Shown here piece after piece: positions 1 to 11,683 of a stretch of 64,000 nt of DNA. The DNA is from an uncultured Pelagibacteraceae bacterium (GTDB lineage Bacteria; Pseudomonadota; Alphaproteobacteria; Pelagibacterales; Pelagibacteraceae). Location: the NCBI GenBank assembly GCA_902618205.1, contig CACMZL010000006.1, forward strand, positions 1 to 64,000, read 5' to 3'. Made by a program: the position numbers and the translations under genes. The notes beneath the pieces were generated by a model. It did not search any database, was not told where the DNA came from, and saw nothing but the letters and a program-made list of their open reading frames with translations. Numbering within the stretch: the stretch's first letter is position 1; each line of letters begins with the position of its first letter.

Positions 1-449
1 ATCTCCCCTCAGTTCTAGTAATTTCTACTGGAGGAGTAGCCACAACTACACTTATAAAATATTTAAAACTATTTTCTAATATAAATTGTGAAAATGATAG
101 TGATGGATTAAAACATTTAATTCGACCTCCAGAGGTTGATTATAAAAAAACAAAAATTATATATATCTCTGGAAGCGATGAAAAAATATTTAATAGTTTA
201 AAACGAAGAAATATATTTAATGAGCAAATGATGAAACTGGGCTGTCCTTTAAGCTTTCTTTTTACTGGGAAATTAGAAAAGTATTTTTTTTCAAAATGTA
301 TTAAAAGACAAAAGAAAAATTTTTACAACAACGACAAAATATTAACTCTTATGTTTGATGAAATTTGGGATAAGAAAGAAATAATTAAAAATTATTTAGA
401 CATTGATTCAAAATTATTTTTAGAAGAATTTCCTTCAAAAAAGGTTTAG
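1..449 (+). CDS. C-terminal part of an unidentified P-loop-like protein (5' truncated)
   Basis: An open frame runs in from the window edge (codons from position 3) to TAG at 447-449; the start lies outside. The first visible residues include [14 protein letters not shown], which resembles the nucleotide-binding loop seen in sulfotransferase-like P-loop proteins, and the rest is rich in Lys, Asn and Phe. I do not recognise the family beyond this. The last base of the stop codon is the first base of the following tRNA-Ser, so the gene reads straight into the tRNA. Confidence 0.6.
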   Translation, partial: LPSVLVISTGGVATTTLIKYLKLFSNINCENDSDGLKHLIRPPEVDYKKTKIIYISGSDEKIFNSLKRRNIFNEQMMKLGCPLSFLFTGKLEKYFFSKCIKRQKKNFYNNDKILTLMFDEIWDKKEIIKNYLDIDSKLFLEEFPSKKV

Positions 450-538
450 GAGAGATGGCCGAGTGGTTGAAGGCGCACGCTTGGAAAGCGTGTATAGGGG
501 AAACTCTATCATGGGTTCGAATCCCATTCTCTCCGCCA
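449..538 (+). tRNA. tRNA-Ser (GGA)
   Basis: A 90-base class II tRNA with a long variable arm. The acceptor GGAGAGA pairs with TCTCTCC (528-534), followed by discriminator G and an encoded CCA (536-538). The anticodon stem CACGC/GCGTG encloses loop TTGGAAA, giving anticodon GGA at 483-485. The first base overlaps the stop codon of the upstream CDS. Confidence 0.97.
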
Positions 539-556
539 TATTTTTGTTAGAAAAAT

Positions 557-606
557 GATGTTTTTAAAGAGATTTACAGAAATAGAAAAAAAATCTAAAA
601 AACATC
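557..606. repeat. Imperfect inverted repeat between tRNA-Ser and gyrB
   Basis: GATGTTTTT (557-565) pairs with AAAAACATC (598-606), and AGATTT (570-575) pairs with AAATCT (591-596), with a small internal loop and a 15-base apical loop. It sits in the 171-base tRNA-Ser/gyrB gap. No T-run follows on the plus strand, so it is not a classical terminator; it could be a leader structure of gyrB or a processing signal for the tRNA transcript. The rest of this gap shows nothing else that I can support. Confidence 0.4.
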
Positions 607-673
607 AAAAAAACGTTGATATTCAACACTAATTTAAGCTTTTATACATCTGCCATTTTTAAATTTTTTGTAA

Positions 674-2767
<2,094 letters not shown>

Positions 2768-4048
2768 ATGGATTTAAAACAATCTGTCAGAGCAGCATCA
2801 TTGAATAAGTCTACTTATATAAATTTAAGATGGATTGGAATTTTAGGTCAGTTTATAACTATAAACACAGTAAAGTTTATTTTTGGTTTTGAATTCGACT
2901 TTATATTATCTAATCTAATAATTTTTATTGGAGTTTTAAGTAACTTCTATTTAATATTTTTTTATAAAAAACCAATACTTTCAAATGTAACTTCTTTTAA
3001 TTTTTTATCTTTAGATATCCTTCAATTGAGTGCTTTACTTTACTTATCTGGAGGTATTTTAAATCCTTTTTCAATATTTCTTTTGATACCGAGCGTATTT
3101 GCTGCATCCAATTTAAATATTAAAACAAATATTGCTTTAATTTTAATTACTTTAGCATCTATTATAATTTTAACTTTTTATCATTATGAACTACCTAAAC
3201 CATTAGATGAATATAGTATTAGCTTGTATTATTATTATGCAATTCCTTTAGCATTGATAATTGCATTATTTTTCTTGAACTATTTTGCATTTATTTTTGG
3301 TCAAGAAACAAACCTTAGGAAAGATGCCTTAGATAAAATCCAAGAAGTGATTTCAAAAGAACATGAACTTGTTTCACTTGGGGGACAAGCTGCTGCTGCA
3401 GCCCATTCATTTGGCACTCCTTTGTCTACTATTAAAATTATTTCTCATGATCTTTTTGATCAATTTAAAGACAATGATGATGTAAAAAAAGATCTCGAAC
3501 TATTAATTAGTCAAGTTAATAGGTGTAATGATATTTTAAAAAAACTAACATTAAATCCTACGATAGAAGATGATTTTATTGACAAAAACAAAACGCTTTA
3601 CGATTATATTAGTGAGATAGTTAACTCATTTAAGGAAATTTCAAATAAGAATTTCAATATTGATACGGAACAAGATTCCAACTCATTTGAAATATTAAAA
3701 TCTGTTGAAATTGTTTATGGTTTAAGGAATTTCATTGGAAATGCTAACAAATTTTCAAATGAAAATATATATATTGCAATCAAAAGCGACAGTCAAAAGA
3801 CTGAAATAACAATAGAGGATGATGGTCCTGGTATACCAAAAGATATAATTAATAAGATTGGAGAGCCTTATATTAAGACACTTAAACCTAAAGATAATAA
3901 AAAAACTGGGTTAGGCTTAGGGATTTTTATAGGCAAAACTCTGTTAGAAAAAAATTCTGCCAAAATAACAATTAGAAATTCAGAAACTAGAGGTGGAGCC
4001 GAAGTAAAAATAGAGTGGGAAAATAAAAATTTAAAAAAATTAGTGTAA
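2768..4048 (+). CDS. regB: RegB/PrrB-type redox-responsive sensor histidine kinase
   Basis: 426 residues: about six membrane helices (residues 20-180), then a dimerisation/phosphoacceptor region and a HATPase_c domain. RegB hallmarks are visible: GGILNPF in the membrane part (the quinone-site motif of the family), an H-box [15 protein letters not shown] with H213, and Cys253 exactly 40 residues later, the spacing of the redox-active Cys in RegB. ATP-site motifs are DDGPGIP and GLGLGIF. Odd: the usual AHELGTPL reads AHSFGTPL, so the acidic residue after the phosphoacceptor His is Ser. No regA response regulator lies in the window. The start abuts the gyrB stop; the 3' end overlaps cobT by 9 bases. 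Confidence 0.88.
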   Translation: MDLKQSVRAASLNKSTYINLRWIGILGQFITINTVKFIFGFEFDFILSNLIIFIGVLSNFYLIFFYKKPILSNVTSFNFLSLDILQLSALLYLSGGILNPFSIFLLIPSVFAASNLNIKTNIALILITLASIIILTFYHYELPKPLDEYSISLYYYYAIPLALIIALFFLNYFAFIFGQETNLRKDALDKIQEVISKEHELVSLGGQAAAAAHSFGTPLSTIKIISHDLFDQFKDNDDVKKDLELLISQVNRCNDILKKLTLNPTIEDDFIDKNKTLYDYISEIVNSFKEISNKNFNIDTEQDSNSFEILKSVEIVYGLRNFIGNANKFSNENIYIAIKSDSQKTEITIEDDGPGIPKDIINKIGEPYIKTLKPKDNKKTGLGLGIFIGKTLLEKNSAKITIRNSETRGGAEVKIEWENKNLKKLV

Positions 4049-5830
4049 TTTTTTATTATTTTCAAACAAACCACTAAGCTGACCAATCATTACATCACCT
4101 AACTCTTGAACATCAGCAATTTTTATAGCTTTTTTGTAATACCTCGAAACATCGTGACCTATACCTATTGCAAGAATTTCTATATCGCTTTTGTTTTCTA
4201 TTGATTTTACGGTTTGCTTTAGATGTTTTTCTAAAAAATCACCCGAGTTAACCGATAATGTTGAGTCATCAACTGGAGCTCCATCCGAAATAACCATAAG
4301 AATTTTCCTTTCTTCTTTTCTTTTCTTAAGTCTGTTGAAAGCCCATGTAATAGCTTCTCCATCAATATTTTCTTTAAGCAAACCCTCTTTTAGCATTAAG
4401 CCTAAATTTTTTTTTGATTGTCTCCAGTGAGTGTCAGCAGATTTATAAATTATGTGTCTTAAATCATTTAAACGTCCTGGATTTTTCAATTTTCCAAGTT
4501 TATTCCACTTTTCTCTACTCTTACCACCCTTCCAATTCTTTGTTGTGAAACCAAGAATTTCTACTTTGACTGAACATCTTTCAAGTGTTCTAGATAATAT
4601 ATCGGCACAAAGAGCGGCAATAGTAATTGGTCTTCCTCTCATTGATCCAGAATTATCTATGAGTAAAGTCACAACTGTATCTTTAAACTCTAAATCTTTC
4701 TCTTTTTTAAAAGAAAGAGAATTATATGGATCAATTATTATTCTCGGTAATTTTGAACTATCTAATAAACCTTCTTCAAGATCAAATTCCCAAGATCTAT
4801 TTTGTTTTGCAAGTAACTGTCTTTGCAATTTATTTGCGAGTTTCGTAATTATGTCTTGGAAACTAGTTAACTGTTGATCTAAATTTTTTCTTAATTTAGA
4901 AATTTCCTCTGAGTTTTCTAATGCTTCTGCTTTTGCTGTTTCATCAAATTCTGAAGTATATATTTTATATTCTTTATTACTTATTCCTAAATTTTTTTTC
5001 TGAACAATATTTTCTATTTCATTATTCTCAGCATCATCATTTCCTAGTTGTTCATCAAGTCTAAACTCGTTCATTTCATCAGAGCTATCAACACCTTGAT
5101 TTATACTATCTTCCTCTTCTCTTTCCTGAGAGTCTCCACTATCTGTTTTTTGATCGTCTTTTGAATTATTACTATCCCGCTCATCTTCTTTCTGCTCTTC
5201 TTTTTTATTTTCTTCTTCAGACTCGAAGATTTCCATGTTCTGAAGAATTTCCGATATTTTAGAATTGTATATGTCCTGATTCTCTGCATTTTCTTTTAAA
5301 AAGTTTATGTGTTTATCTAAAGATTTTTCAAATTCATCTTTCCAATATGATAAAATTTTTTCAGCACTTTCTGATAAACTTACATTCATTAGTTTATTAA
5401 GCATGTAATATTCAAAAGCTTCAGAAACATTAGACTCTTCTTTCTTTTTTACGTTTTCAGATTTTGCAGTACTTATCTTATTTTTATATTTGCTCATTAA
5501 ATTTTTAGAAATTCCTTTCATCATTTGTGATCCTAAAAGTTCATATCTTATTTTCTCAGAAATTTTATAAAGCGTATGACAAGTAGGTGTTTTTGGAATA
5601 TTTTGTTCCAGAGTAGAATTATCAGAAAATTTTCTTTTTAATGCCTCCGAATCTGCCTCGGCTCTTAATTTAATAAAGTTTTCTTTATCTTTTAAATTAT
5701 CAAATTTAGAAATATTAAATTCTTTTAAATTTTTTTTGTCTTTTAATGGATATGTTTCACCTGAAATCGCTTTAATCGTTGAGTTTAAAGCTTGTTTAAA
5801 TTGCTCTTTTATAAGATCATCTTTGTTCAT
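4040..5830 (-). CDS. cobT: CobT-like VWA-domain protein (cobaltochelatase subunit family)
   Basis: 596 residues. In aerobic cobalamin synthesis CobT works with the AAA+ protein CobS and the large subunit CobN to insert cobalt into hydrogenobyrinate a,c-diamide. Visible parts are an N-terminal alpha-helical region, a highly acidic linker at about residues 204-270, and a C-terminal von Willebrand A domain with the MIDAS motif DNSGSMRG (D392, S394, S396). The start overlaps the cobS stop by one base, so the pair is coupled. No cobN or other cobalamin gene is in the window, so the real substrate may be another complex remodelled by the CobS/CobT pair. Confidence 0.88.
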   Translation of the reverse strand: MNKDDLIKEQFKQALNSTIKAISGETYPLKDKKNLKEFNISKFDNLKDKENFIKLRAEADSEALKRKFSDNSTLEQNIPKTPTCHTLYKISEKIRYELLGSQMMKGISKNLMSKYKNKISTAKSENVKKKEESNVSEAFEYYMLNKLMNVSLSESAEKILSYWKDEFEKSLDKHINFLKENAENQDIYNSKISEILQNMEIFESEEENKKEEQKEDERDSNNSKDDQKTDSGDSQEREEEDSINQGVDSSDEMNEFRLDEQLGNDDAENNEIENIVQKKNLGISNKEYKIYTSEFDETAKAEALENSEEISKLRKNLDQQLTSFQDIITKLANKLQRQLLAKQNRSWEFDLEEGLLDSSKLPRIIIDPYNSLSFKKEKDLEFKDTVVTLLIDNSGSMRGRPITIAALCADILSRTLERCSVKVEILGFTTKNWKGGKSREKWNKLGKLKNPGRLNDLRHIIYKSADTHWRQSKKNLGLMLKEGLLKENIDGEAITWAFNRLKKRKEERKILMVISDGAPVDDSTLSVNSGDFLEKHLKQTVKSIENKSDIEILAIGIGHDVSRYYKKAIKIADVQELGDVMIGQLSGLFENNKKLH

Positions 5831-6804
5831 TAAACCTGAATATTTATCATTGATTCTGGCAATTCTTCACCAAAACATCTTTGATAGTATTCTGCGATTG
5901 TATTCTTTTCTACATCATCACATTTATTTAAAAAAGTTACTCTGAATGCATAGCCCACGTCTTTAAATATTTCAGAATTTTCTGCCCAATGCAGTACTGT
6001 CCTGGGACTCATAACAGTTGAAATATCTCCAGCCATAAAGCCTTTTCTTGTTAATGTTGCAACTTTTATCATGTTTGCAACTCTCTCTTTACCTCTATTA
6101 TTATCTAGAGACTTGTTTTTTCCTAAAATAATTTCCATTTCTTTTTCCAAAGCTAAATAATTCAATGTTGTAACGATGTTCCATCTATCCATTTGTCCCT
6201 GGTTTATTTGTTGTGTACCATGATAAAGTCCGGTTGTATCTCCCAAACCAACAGTATTTGAAGTTGCAAATAATCTAAAATATTTATTTTGTTTAATAAC
6301 CTTATTCTTATCTAATAAAGTAAAATTTCCCTCAGCTTCCAAAACTCTTTGAATTACAAACATCACATCTGGCCTACCAGCATCATATTCATCAAATACT
6401 AAAGCTACTGGATTTTGTATCGACCATGGAAGAATTCCTTCCTTAAATTCTGTAACTTGTTTTCCATCTTTGATTACAATTGAGTCTTTACCAATTAAAT
6501 CTATTCTACTAACATGGCTATCTAAGTTAATTCTAATACATGGCCAGTTTAATCTAGCTGCAATTTGTTCTATATGTGTGGATTTACCTGTTCCATGATA
6601 ACCTTGTACAAGAACTCTCTTATTAAATGAAAATCCAGAGAGGATTGCTAAAGTAGTGTCTTTATCAAATTTATAAGTTTTATCTATATCTGGCACATAA
6701 TCGGTTTTTTTTGAAAATGCGTCCACTTCCATATCAGAATCAATACCGAATGTTTGTTTAATCGATAATTTAATGTCTGGAGTCTGTTCAATATTTGTTG
6801 TCAA
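5830..6804 (-). CDS. cobS: CobS-like AAA+ ATPase (cobaltochelatase subunit family)
   Basis: 324 residues. MoxR-like AAA+ ATPase with Walker [10 protein letters not shown] (K74), Walker [11 protein letters not shown] and sensor-like FATSNT; the sequence is typical of CobS through the N-terminal FGIDSDMEV and the [12 protein letters not shown] stretch. It forms a ring-type complex with CobT. The coding region overlaps the upstream J-domain gene by 17 bases and cobT by one, so all three form one tightly coupled minus-strand unit. The AAA+/VWA pairing is firm; involvement in cobalt chelation is only family annotation, since CobN is not present here. Confidence 0.9.
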   Translation of the reverse strand: MTTNIEQTPDIKLSIKQTFGIDSDMEVDAFSKKTDYVPDIDKTYKFDKDTTLAILSGFSFNKRVLVQGYHGTGKSTHIEQIAARLNWPCIRINLDSHVSRIDLIGKDSIVIKDGKQVTEFKEGILPWSIQNPVALVFDEYDAGRPDVMFVIQRVLEAEGNFTLLDKNKVIKQNKYFRLFATSNTVGLGDTTGLYHGTQQINQGQMDRWNIVTTLNYLALEKEMEIILGKNKSLDNNRGKERVANMIKVATLTRKGFMAGDISTVMSPRTVLHWAENSEIFKDVGYAFRVTFLNKCDDVEKNTIAEYYQRCFGEELPESMINIQV

Positions 6805-7321
6805 TTTTGTCCTTATAAGTATTTTTTAATTGGGTATAAGCTAAAGTTATCACTTTAAGCTTATCTTCAAATTTTTTATTGCCAGCATTCATATCAGGGT
6901 GAAATTTTTTCACAAGTCTTTTGAATTTTTCCTGTATTTTGGCCCATTTTAAACCAACTCCAACACCCAAAATTTCAAAGGCTTTAAGATCATTACTATT
7001 AAACTTAAACTTATTCATATGATTCAAGTTACTAAAATCTTTAAATTTTCCATTTTCATCTTTTAATGTATTATTCCACAATATTTTGAAAAAATTATCT
7101 GAAGAACTAAAACTCTGTGTTGGCTTATGCCATGTCATGTCAGATTTTAAAAAGTTGATTACTTGTTCGTCGCTCATACCTGAAAAATAATTCCAGCTTT
7201 TATTAAACTCTCTTACATGCTCAAGACAGAGAAGCCTATATTCTTTGCTGTTATCCTTTTCTTTTGGAGCTTTGTAAAGTCCCTCTTCGTTACAATTATT
7301 CCATTCACAAATATTTTTCAT
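6788..7321 (-). CDS. J-domain (DnaJ-like) protein upstream of cobS
   Basis: 177 residues from the ATG at 7319-7321; a longer reading from TTG at 7336 adds only five residues (MILYN) and is less likely. The N-terminus has a Cys pattern (CEWNNC and LLCLEH). The C-terminal J-domain carries [10 protein letters not shown] with the HPD tripeptide at about 141-143, required in this family to stimulate Hsp70 ATPase. The same gene is commonly found next to cobS in Alphaproteobacteria, which suggests a chaperone partner for assembling the CobS/CobT complex (inference). It is divergent from bolA, with 20 bases between the starts. Confidence 0.82.
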   Translation of the reverse strand: MKNICEWNNCNEEGLYKAPKEKDNSKEYRLLCLEHVREFNKSWNYFSGMSDEQVINFLKSDMTWHKPTQSFSSSDNFFKILWNNTLKDENGKFKDFSNLNHMNKFKFNSNDLKAFEILGVGVGLKWAKIQEKFKRLVKKFHPDMNAGNKKFEDKLKVITLAYTQLKNTYKDKIDNKY

Positions 7322-7341
7322 ATTATATAATATCAAGTTTA

Positions 7342-7602
7342 ATGGATATTAATCAACTTTCAAAAAAAATTGAAAATAAACTTTTGAAAGACGCTTTCAT
7401 AAAAGACGTAAAGATAATTGACAACACTTATAAGCATTTAAAACATAATTCACATCAGAAAGGCAGATTTCATATTAAATTAGAAATAAATTCTGACATA
7501 TTAAAAAAAATGAATAGAATTCAGTCTAATAAAGTAATTTACAAAATTTTAAGCGAAGAACTGAAAACTGATATTCATTCTTTACAAGTAAGCTTTATTT
7601 AA
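7342..7602 (+). CDS. BolA family protein
   Basis: 86 residues starting at the ATG 7342-7344 (MDINQLSKKIENKL); a reading from 7264 would run through the divergent J-domain gene and is rejected. BolA-like features are the KIIDNTYKHLKHNSH segment followed by GRFHIKLEI and a final helix-strand ending LQVSF. BolA proteins pair with monothiol glutaredoxins in Fe-S cluster handling. The usual RHR-type helix motif is degraded (MNRIQSNKVIY). The 3' end overlaps aroB on the other strand by 21 bases. Confidence 0.8.
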   Translation: MDINQLSKKIENKLLKDAFIKDVKIIDNTYKHLKHNSHQKGRFHIKLEINSDILKKMNRIQSNKVIYKILSEELKTDIHSLQVSFI

Positions 7603-8697
7603 TTCTTTTAATAAAAACTTATTCAATTCAGCAGATTTGGCCTGATAATTTAGGTTTAATTTACCAAAATTCCTTATTAAAATTAAGTTTATGCTATCTG
7701 ATTTATTTTTTTTATCACTTTTCATAAAATTTAGAATTGATGTAATTTTCCTTTTATTAAAAAGATCTTTATATTTATTTTTAATTTCTATTTTTTTAAT
7801 ATGATTATTTATTAAATCTGAGTTTGGATCTGAAATAATTTTTTTTTCTTTACTAAAATTTACAGCATTCATTAAACCAAATATAACGGCTTCTCCATGA
7901 TTTAATTTTTTTGAGTAACCAAGAGTAGCCTCATATGCGTGAGCAAAAGTATGGCCAAGATTCAAAGATTTTCTTAAATTTTTTTCTTTTTCATCCTTCT
8001 CAATAATTTTTTTTTTTAATAAACAGCTATTTAAAATTGCGTTAATTATAAAATTTCCTTTTAGGTTTAAAATATTATTAAAATTTTTATCTAAAAAAAC
8101 AAAATTTTTTTTGCTATCAATTAAACTACTTTTTAATATTTCAGCATATCCACATATAATTTCTCTTTTGGGGAGGGTATGTAGTAAATTAATATCTGAA
8201 ATTACTAAATCTGGCTGATAAAAACTTCCTACAAGATTTTTTCCAAATTTATTGTTAATACCTGTTTTTCCGCCTATAGAAGAGTCGACTTGAGCTAATA
8301 AAGTGGAAGGTATGTTAATAAATTTTATTCCTCTTTTATATGTGCTTGCCGCATATCCAACTACATCTCCTGTAATTCCTCCACCAAATGAAATTATACA
8401 ATCCTCTCTATAAAAATTATTTTTAAATAAAACATTATGTATTTTGTCAATACTTAAGTAATTTTTATTTTTTTCATTTGCATTAAAATTTAAAGTATAA
8501 ATTTTTTGATTTTTTAAATTTCTTAAGAGTAATGTTATAAATTTTTTCGGTATCTTACTGTCAATTACAATCAAACATTTTGAAAATAATACTTTATTTT
8601 TTTTTAAAATATTTTTAAGTTTTGGAATTAGATTGGTACCAATATGAACTTCGTAATTTTTACTTTTAGTTTTAACCTTTATTATTTTTTGTTTCAT
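7582..8697 (-). CDS. aroB: 3-dehydroquinate synthase
   Basis: 371 residues. Second step of the shikimate pathway: converts DAHP to 3-dehydroquinate using NAD and a divalent metal. NAD-binding GGGITGDVVGYAAS (105-118), DSSIGGKTG (138-146), and metal ligands E186 (GYAEILK), H249 (LGHTFAHA) and H267 (LNHGEA) are all present. The length is normal. Its start lies inside the end of aroK (26-base overlap), so aroK-aroB are translationally coupled, the usual bacterial pair. Tail-to-tail overlap with bolA. Confidence 0.96.
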   Translation of the reverse strand: MKQKIIKVKTKSKNYEVHIGTNLIPKLKNILKKNKVLFSKCLIVIDSKIPKKFITLLLRNLKNQKIYTLNFNANEKNKNYLSIDKIHNVLFKNNFYREDCIISFGGGITGDVVGYAASTYKRGIKFINIPSTLLAQVDSSIGGKTGINNKFGKNLVGSFYQPDLVISDINLLHTLPKREIICGYAEILKSSLIDSKKNFVFLDKNFNNILNLKGNFIINAILNSCLLKKKIIEKDEKEKNLRKSLNLGHTFAHAYEATLGYSKKLNHGEAVIFGLMNAVNFSKEKKIISDPNSDLINNHIKKIEIKNKYKDLFNKRKITSILNFMKSDKKNKSDSINLILIRNFGKLNLNYQAKSAELNKFLLKELNKAYL

Positions 8698-9196
8698 ATT
8701 TTTTTATAATTTTATTTGCTATTTCATCTTTATTTAGCTGATCACAATTAATTGTGAAGTCTGCCAAACTATATATTTTAGCCCTTTCATTTATTAGTCT
8801 CTCTAGATCTGTTTCACTTAATGTCATAGCCAGAGGTCTTTTTTTGCTACCATTTATTCTTTTAATTATTATATCTTTTTTCCAATTCAACCAAAAACTA
8901 AAAGAACTTTTCTTACATTCTTTCCTAATATTAGTATTAATATATGCACCTCCACCAAGTGATAAAATTTGTTTCTTACCTTTTAAACATGATAATGTTA
9001 TTTCTTCTTCACATTCACGGAAGTATTTTTCTCCCTTTTTTTTGAAAATTTCTGCAATTTTCATTTTTTCTTTTTCTTCAATTTTATTATCTATATCAAT
9101 AAATTTAAGCTTGGTTTGTTTAGAAATCAATTTTCCTATTAATGTCTTTCCCGAGCCCATCATACCTACTAAAACTAGATTTTTATTTGATTCCAT
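8672..9196 (-). CDS. aroK: Shikimate kinase
   Basis: 174 residues. Phosphorylates shikimate at the 3-OH with ATP. Walker A GMMGSGKT (11-18), FIDIDNKIEE with the shikimate-binding Asp pair (about 34 and 36), RECEEE and SLGGGAY, and the lid RPLA are all visible. First gene of the aroK-aroB unit; 96 bases separate its start from the next plus-strand ORF, so the promoters must lie in that short divergent gap. Confidence 0.95.
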   Translation of the reverse strand: MESNKNLVLVGMMGSGKTLIGKLISKQTKLKFIDIDNKIEEKEKMKIAEIFKKKGEKYFRECEEEITLSCLKGKKQILSLGGGAYINTNIRKECKKSSFSFWLNWKKDIIIKRINGSKKRPLAMTLSETDLERLINERAKIYSLADFTINCDQLNKDEIANKIIKKYETKNNKG

Positions 9197-9292
9197 ATAT
9201 TTCTAAGTTGAAAAAACACAAATATGTCTTATTTTGATTTTACAAAATTATATGCTTTTAAAACATTATACTACAAAGGAATATAACATAAT

Positions 9293-9433
9293 ATGAAATT
9301 TGCAATTAAAGCTGGAATTATTTTTTTTATATTGATTTTATCTATTGTTGTTTTGAGTCAGATTGATTTCCCATCCCCCAACAAAAAAATTGAAGTGATT
9401 TTGCCTAATGAAAATTTTAAAACAATTAAGTAA
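9293..9433 (+). CDS. Small single-pass membrane protein, 46 residues (hypothetical)
   Basis: Short frame from ATG 9293 to TAA 9431-9433: MKFAIKAG, a hydrophobic stretch of about 15 residues (IIFFILILSIVVLS), then a polar tail. An AAAGGA-like ribosome site lies about 12 bases upstream. It overlaps the start of the next exported protein by 26 bases, the pattern of translational coupling in this genome. No family recognised; it could be a lipid-anchored or membrane partner of the downstream gene. The call rests on open frame, membrane segment and spacing only. Confidence 0.5.
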   Translation: MKFAIKAGIIFFILILSIVVLSQIDFPSPNKKIEVILPNENFKTIK

Positions 9434-11147
9434 AATAATTTTCAAAATAACCTTAATTTTATTTTTTTATAATTATTCTTTTGCAAATGAACCAATCGAT
9501 ATTTGGAAAATTGAAAAAAAAGACATTATTAAAAAAGAGAATTCAACCTCAAATATAAACGTAAGTAGTAATCTAAATACTAATACAACATTATCAATTC
9601 AATCTAGTTCCGAGATAATGATAAATAAAGAAATCGAGTCATCCACTATAAAATTAGCTGGATTATATGATCCTGCACAGAATGGCTTAAAAATTGACAT
9701 GTGGTCGAACAGTGATGGTGAGTTAATTAAAAGCATATTAAATAAAAATTTAAATAGAAACTTATCTGAATTTTCAAAAAAAATATTAGACATAGCTTTA
9801 TTAACAAATTCATATATTCCAACAAATAATATTACTGAAGAGGAATTTTTAGAGTTTAAATTTAATCATTTAATAAACAAAAAAGATTTTGAATTAATTA
9901 AAGAATTTTTAATCAATAATTCTGAAGTTTCGAATAAAAATAAATTGATTAAATTTTATTCAGAATATTTTCTTTCAAACTCTGAAGTAAAAAAAGCATG
10001 TGAAATATTTAATATTAGTGGTGCTATTACTGATAAATATTTAAATAATTTTAAAATTTATTGTTTAATTCTAGAAAACAAAAAAGAACAAGCTCAACTA
10101 CTTTTTGATTTGTCAAAAGAGTTGGATGAGATTGACACTTTTTTCGAAAATAAATTTAATATATTAATGGGTTACGCAAGTAAAGATGAAATAATTTCAG
10201 ATGAAAATATTTTATATTTTCACTTGTCTCATAAAACAAATAATGATTTTAATTATGAGCCAAAAATGGACTCACCTAGATATATCTGGAGTTATTTGTC
10301 GTCATCAAATATACTTAAAAATGCTAATTCCTTTGATATTGAAAATCCAGAGGATTTAAGATTATTAGAAAGAGCAACACATGAAAATGTATTTGATGAA
10401 AGAGAACTACTAGACACATATAAAAAATTTCAATTTAACATAACACAACTATTAAATGCCAAAGATGCTTATAAGCTACTTCCAGATTATGAGGGCAGAG
10501 CTTTATTATATCAAAGATTACTTTTATCTGTTGATGTCGAGCAAAGATTAAGTATGACGTCTGAACTATATAAATCTTTCCAAAAAAAAAAATTAGATAA
10601 TGCGTTTGATAATGAAATCAAAGTAATATTAAAAAAAATAAAAAAAGACGATGTTCCATCAAATTATACTACTTTTTATGAAAATCATACCGACAATAAG
10701 TTAAAAAAAGAGAAAAAGATAAAATTTAATAATAAAAAAATACACCAGTCAAAATTATTAAATTATTTTTTAAATAAAACTAGTTTGCCTAAAGCTGAAA
10801 AGGAAACAAACGATATTTTAAAAAAAATTAAAAGAAACAAAAAATATGTTTTTTCTACAAAAGATATGATTCTTATTGAATCTCTTAAATCAGATGGTGT
10901 AAAAATAGATAAGAAATACTCAAACCTTTATGAATACAACTATCAATTTTCCTCTGATATAAAACAAATGCTATCGAATGGAGAGTTAGGCTTATTATTA
11001 ATTAAAATAGTAGATATTGTTGGTGAAAGTAAACTTGAAGATTTAGATATAAATACTGTGAATTTATTAGTTTCAACTATGAATGAGCTAAAAAATGTAG
11101 ATTTAAGGAACGAAATTCTAATAGAAGTCTTGCCTTTAAAAGTCTAA
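9408..11147 (+). CDS. Exported protein of unknown function, 579 residues
   Basis: I do not recognise this protein. It begins with a clear signal peptide (MKILKQLSK, a hydrophobic core, then SFANE, likely cleavage near residue 27). The remainder is Asn/Lys/Glu-rich and appears all-helical, with segments such as LLERATHENVFDERELLDTY and ALLYQRLLLSVDVEQRL that resemble helical solenoid repeats. It probably resides in the periplasm. It follows the 46-residue membrane ORF with overlap and precedes def by 14 bases, so it may be co-transcribed with def-fmt-truA. Confidence 0.75.
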   Translation: MKILKQLSKIIFKITLILFFYNYSFANEPIDIWKIEKKDIIKKENSTSNINVSSNLNTNTTLSIQSSSEIMINKEIESSTIKLAGLYDPAQNGLKIDMWSNSDGELIKSILNKNLNRNLSEFSKKILDIALLTNSYIPTNNITEEEFLEFKFNHLINKKDFELIKEFLINNSEVSNKNKLIKFYSEYFLSNSEVKKACEIFNISGAITDKYLNNFKIYCLILENKKEQAQLLFDLSKELDEIDTFFENKFNILMGYASKDEIISDENILYFHLSHKTNNDFNYEPKMDSPRYIWSYLSSSNILKNANSFDIENPEDLRLLERATHENVFDERELLDTYKKFQFNITQLLNAKDAYKLLPDYEGRALLYQRLLLSVDVEQRLSMTSELYKSFQKKKLDNAFDNEIKVILKKIKKDDVPSNYTTFYENHTDNKLKKEKKIKFNNKKIHQSKLLNYFLNKTSLPKAEKETNDILKKIKRNKKYVFSTKDMILIESLKSDGVKIDKKYSNLYEYNYQFSSDIKQMLSNGELGLLLIKIVDIVGESKLEDLDINTVNLLVSTMNELKNVDLRNEILIEVLPLKV

Positions 11148-11161
11148 ACAATAAATAAACT

Positions 11162-11683
11162 ATGTCAGTAAAAGATCTAATCACAGTACCTGATGATATT
11201 CTTAGAAAAAAATCTGAGCCTTTAAATAAAGTTGATGTAAATGAAAAAAAACTCATAAAAGATTTATTTGAAACCATGTACCACCACAATGGTATAGGTT
11301 TAGCAGCTGTTCAAGTTGGAATCCTTAAAAGAGTAGTTGTTTTAGATGTCTCAAAAAATGAAAATGAAAAAAAACCTTTATGCTTTATTAATCCACAAAT
11401 AAAAACTTTAAGTGAAAAAATGTCTACATATGAGGAAGGTTGTTTATCAATACCCAATACTTTTATTGAGATAGAGAGACCAGAAATTTGTACCGTATCA
11501 TATATAGATGAAAATGGTTATAAGAAAGAAATGAAATGTGCTGGACTACTCTCAACATGTTTACAACATGAAATAAATCACTTAGATGGAAAACTAATAA
11601 TTGATTATTTATCTAAAATCAAAAAAGATTTAATAATAAAAAAATTGTCTAAACAAAAAACTTCTAATAGAGTTGTTGTTTAA
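11162..11683 (+). CDS. def: Peptide deformylase
   Basis: 173 residues. Removes the N-terminal formyl group from nascent proteins. The three family motifs are GIGLAAVQ (44-51), EGCLS (92-96, metal ligand C94) and QHEINH (HExxH at 136-140, catalytic Glu with two His ligands). Directly followed by fmt with no spacer, the classical def-fmt pair that adds and later removes the formyl group. Confidence 0.96.
   Translation: MSVKDLITVPDDILRKKSEPLNKVDVNEKKLIKDLFETMYHHNGIGLAAVQVGILKRVVVLDVSKNENEKKPLCFINPQIKTLSEKMSTYEEGCLSIPNTFIEIERPEICTVSYIDENGYKKEMKCAGLLSTCLQHEINHLDGKLIIDYLSKIKKDLIIKKLSKQKTSNRVVV

Noticed and set aside
555-632. 25-codon frame between tRNA-Ser and gyrB (MMFLKRFTEIEKK...)
   Set aside because: No ribosome site, it lies within the inverted repeat, and its composition is what AT-rich non-coding DNA would give.
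5101-5289. Lys/Arg-rich frame antiparallel or out of frame to the acidic linker of cobT
   Set aside because: It is a shadow of the low-complexity acidic region (GAA/GAT repeats read in another frame).
7264-7341. Longer bolA reading through the start of the J-domain gene
   Set aside because: The extra 26 residues are antisense to a better supported gene, and the ATG at 7342 gives a normal BolA.
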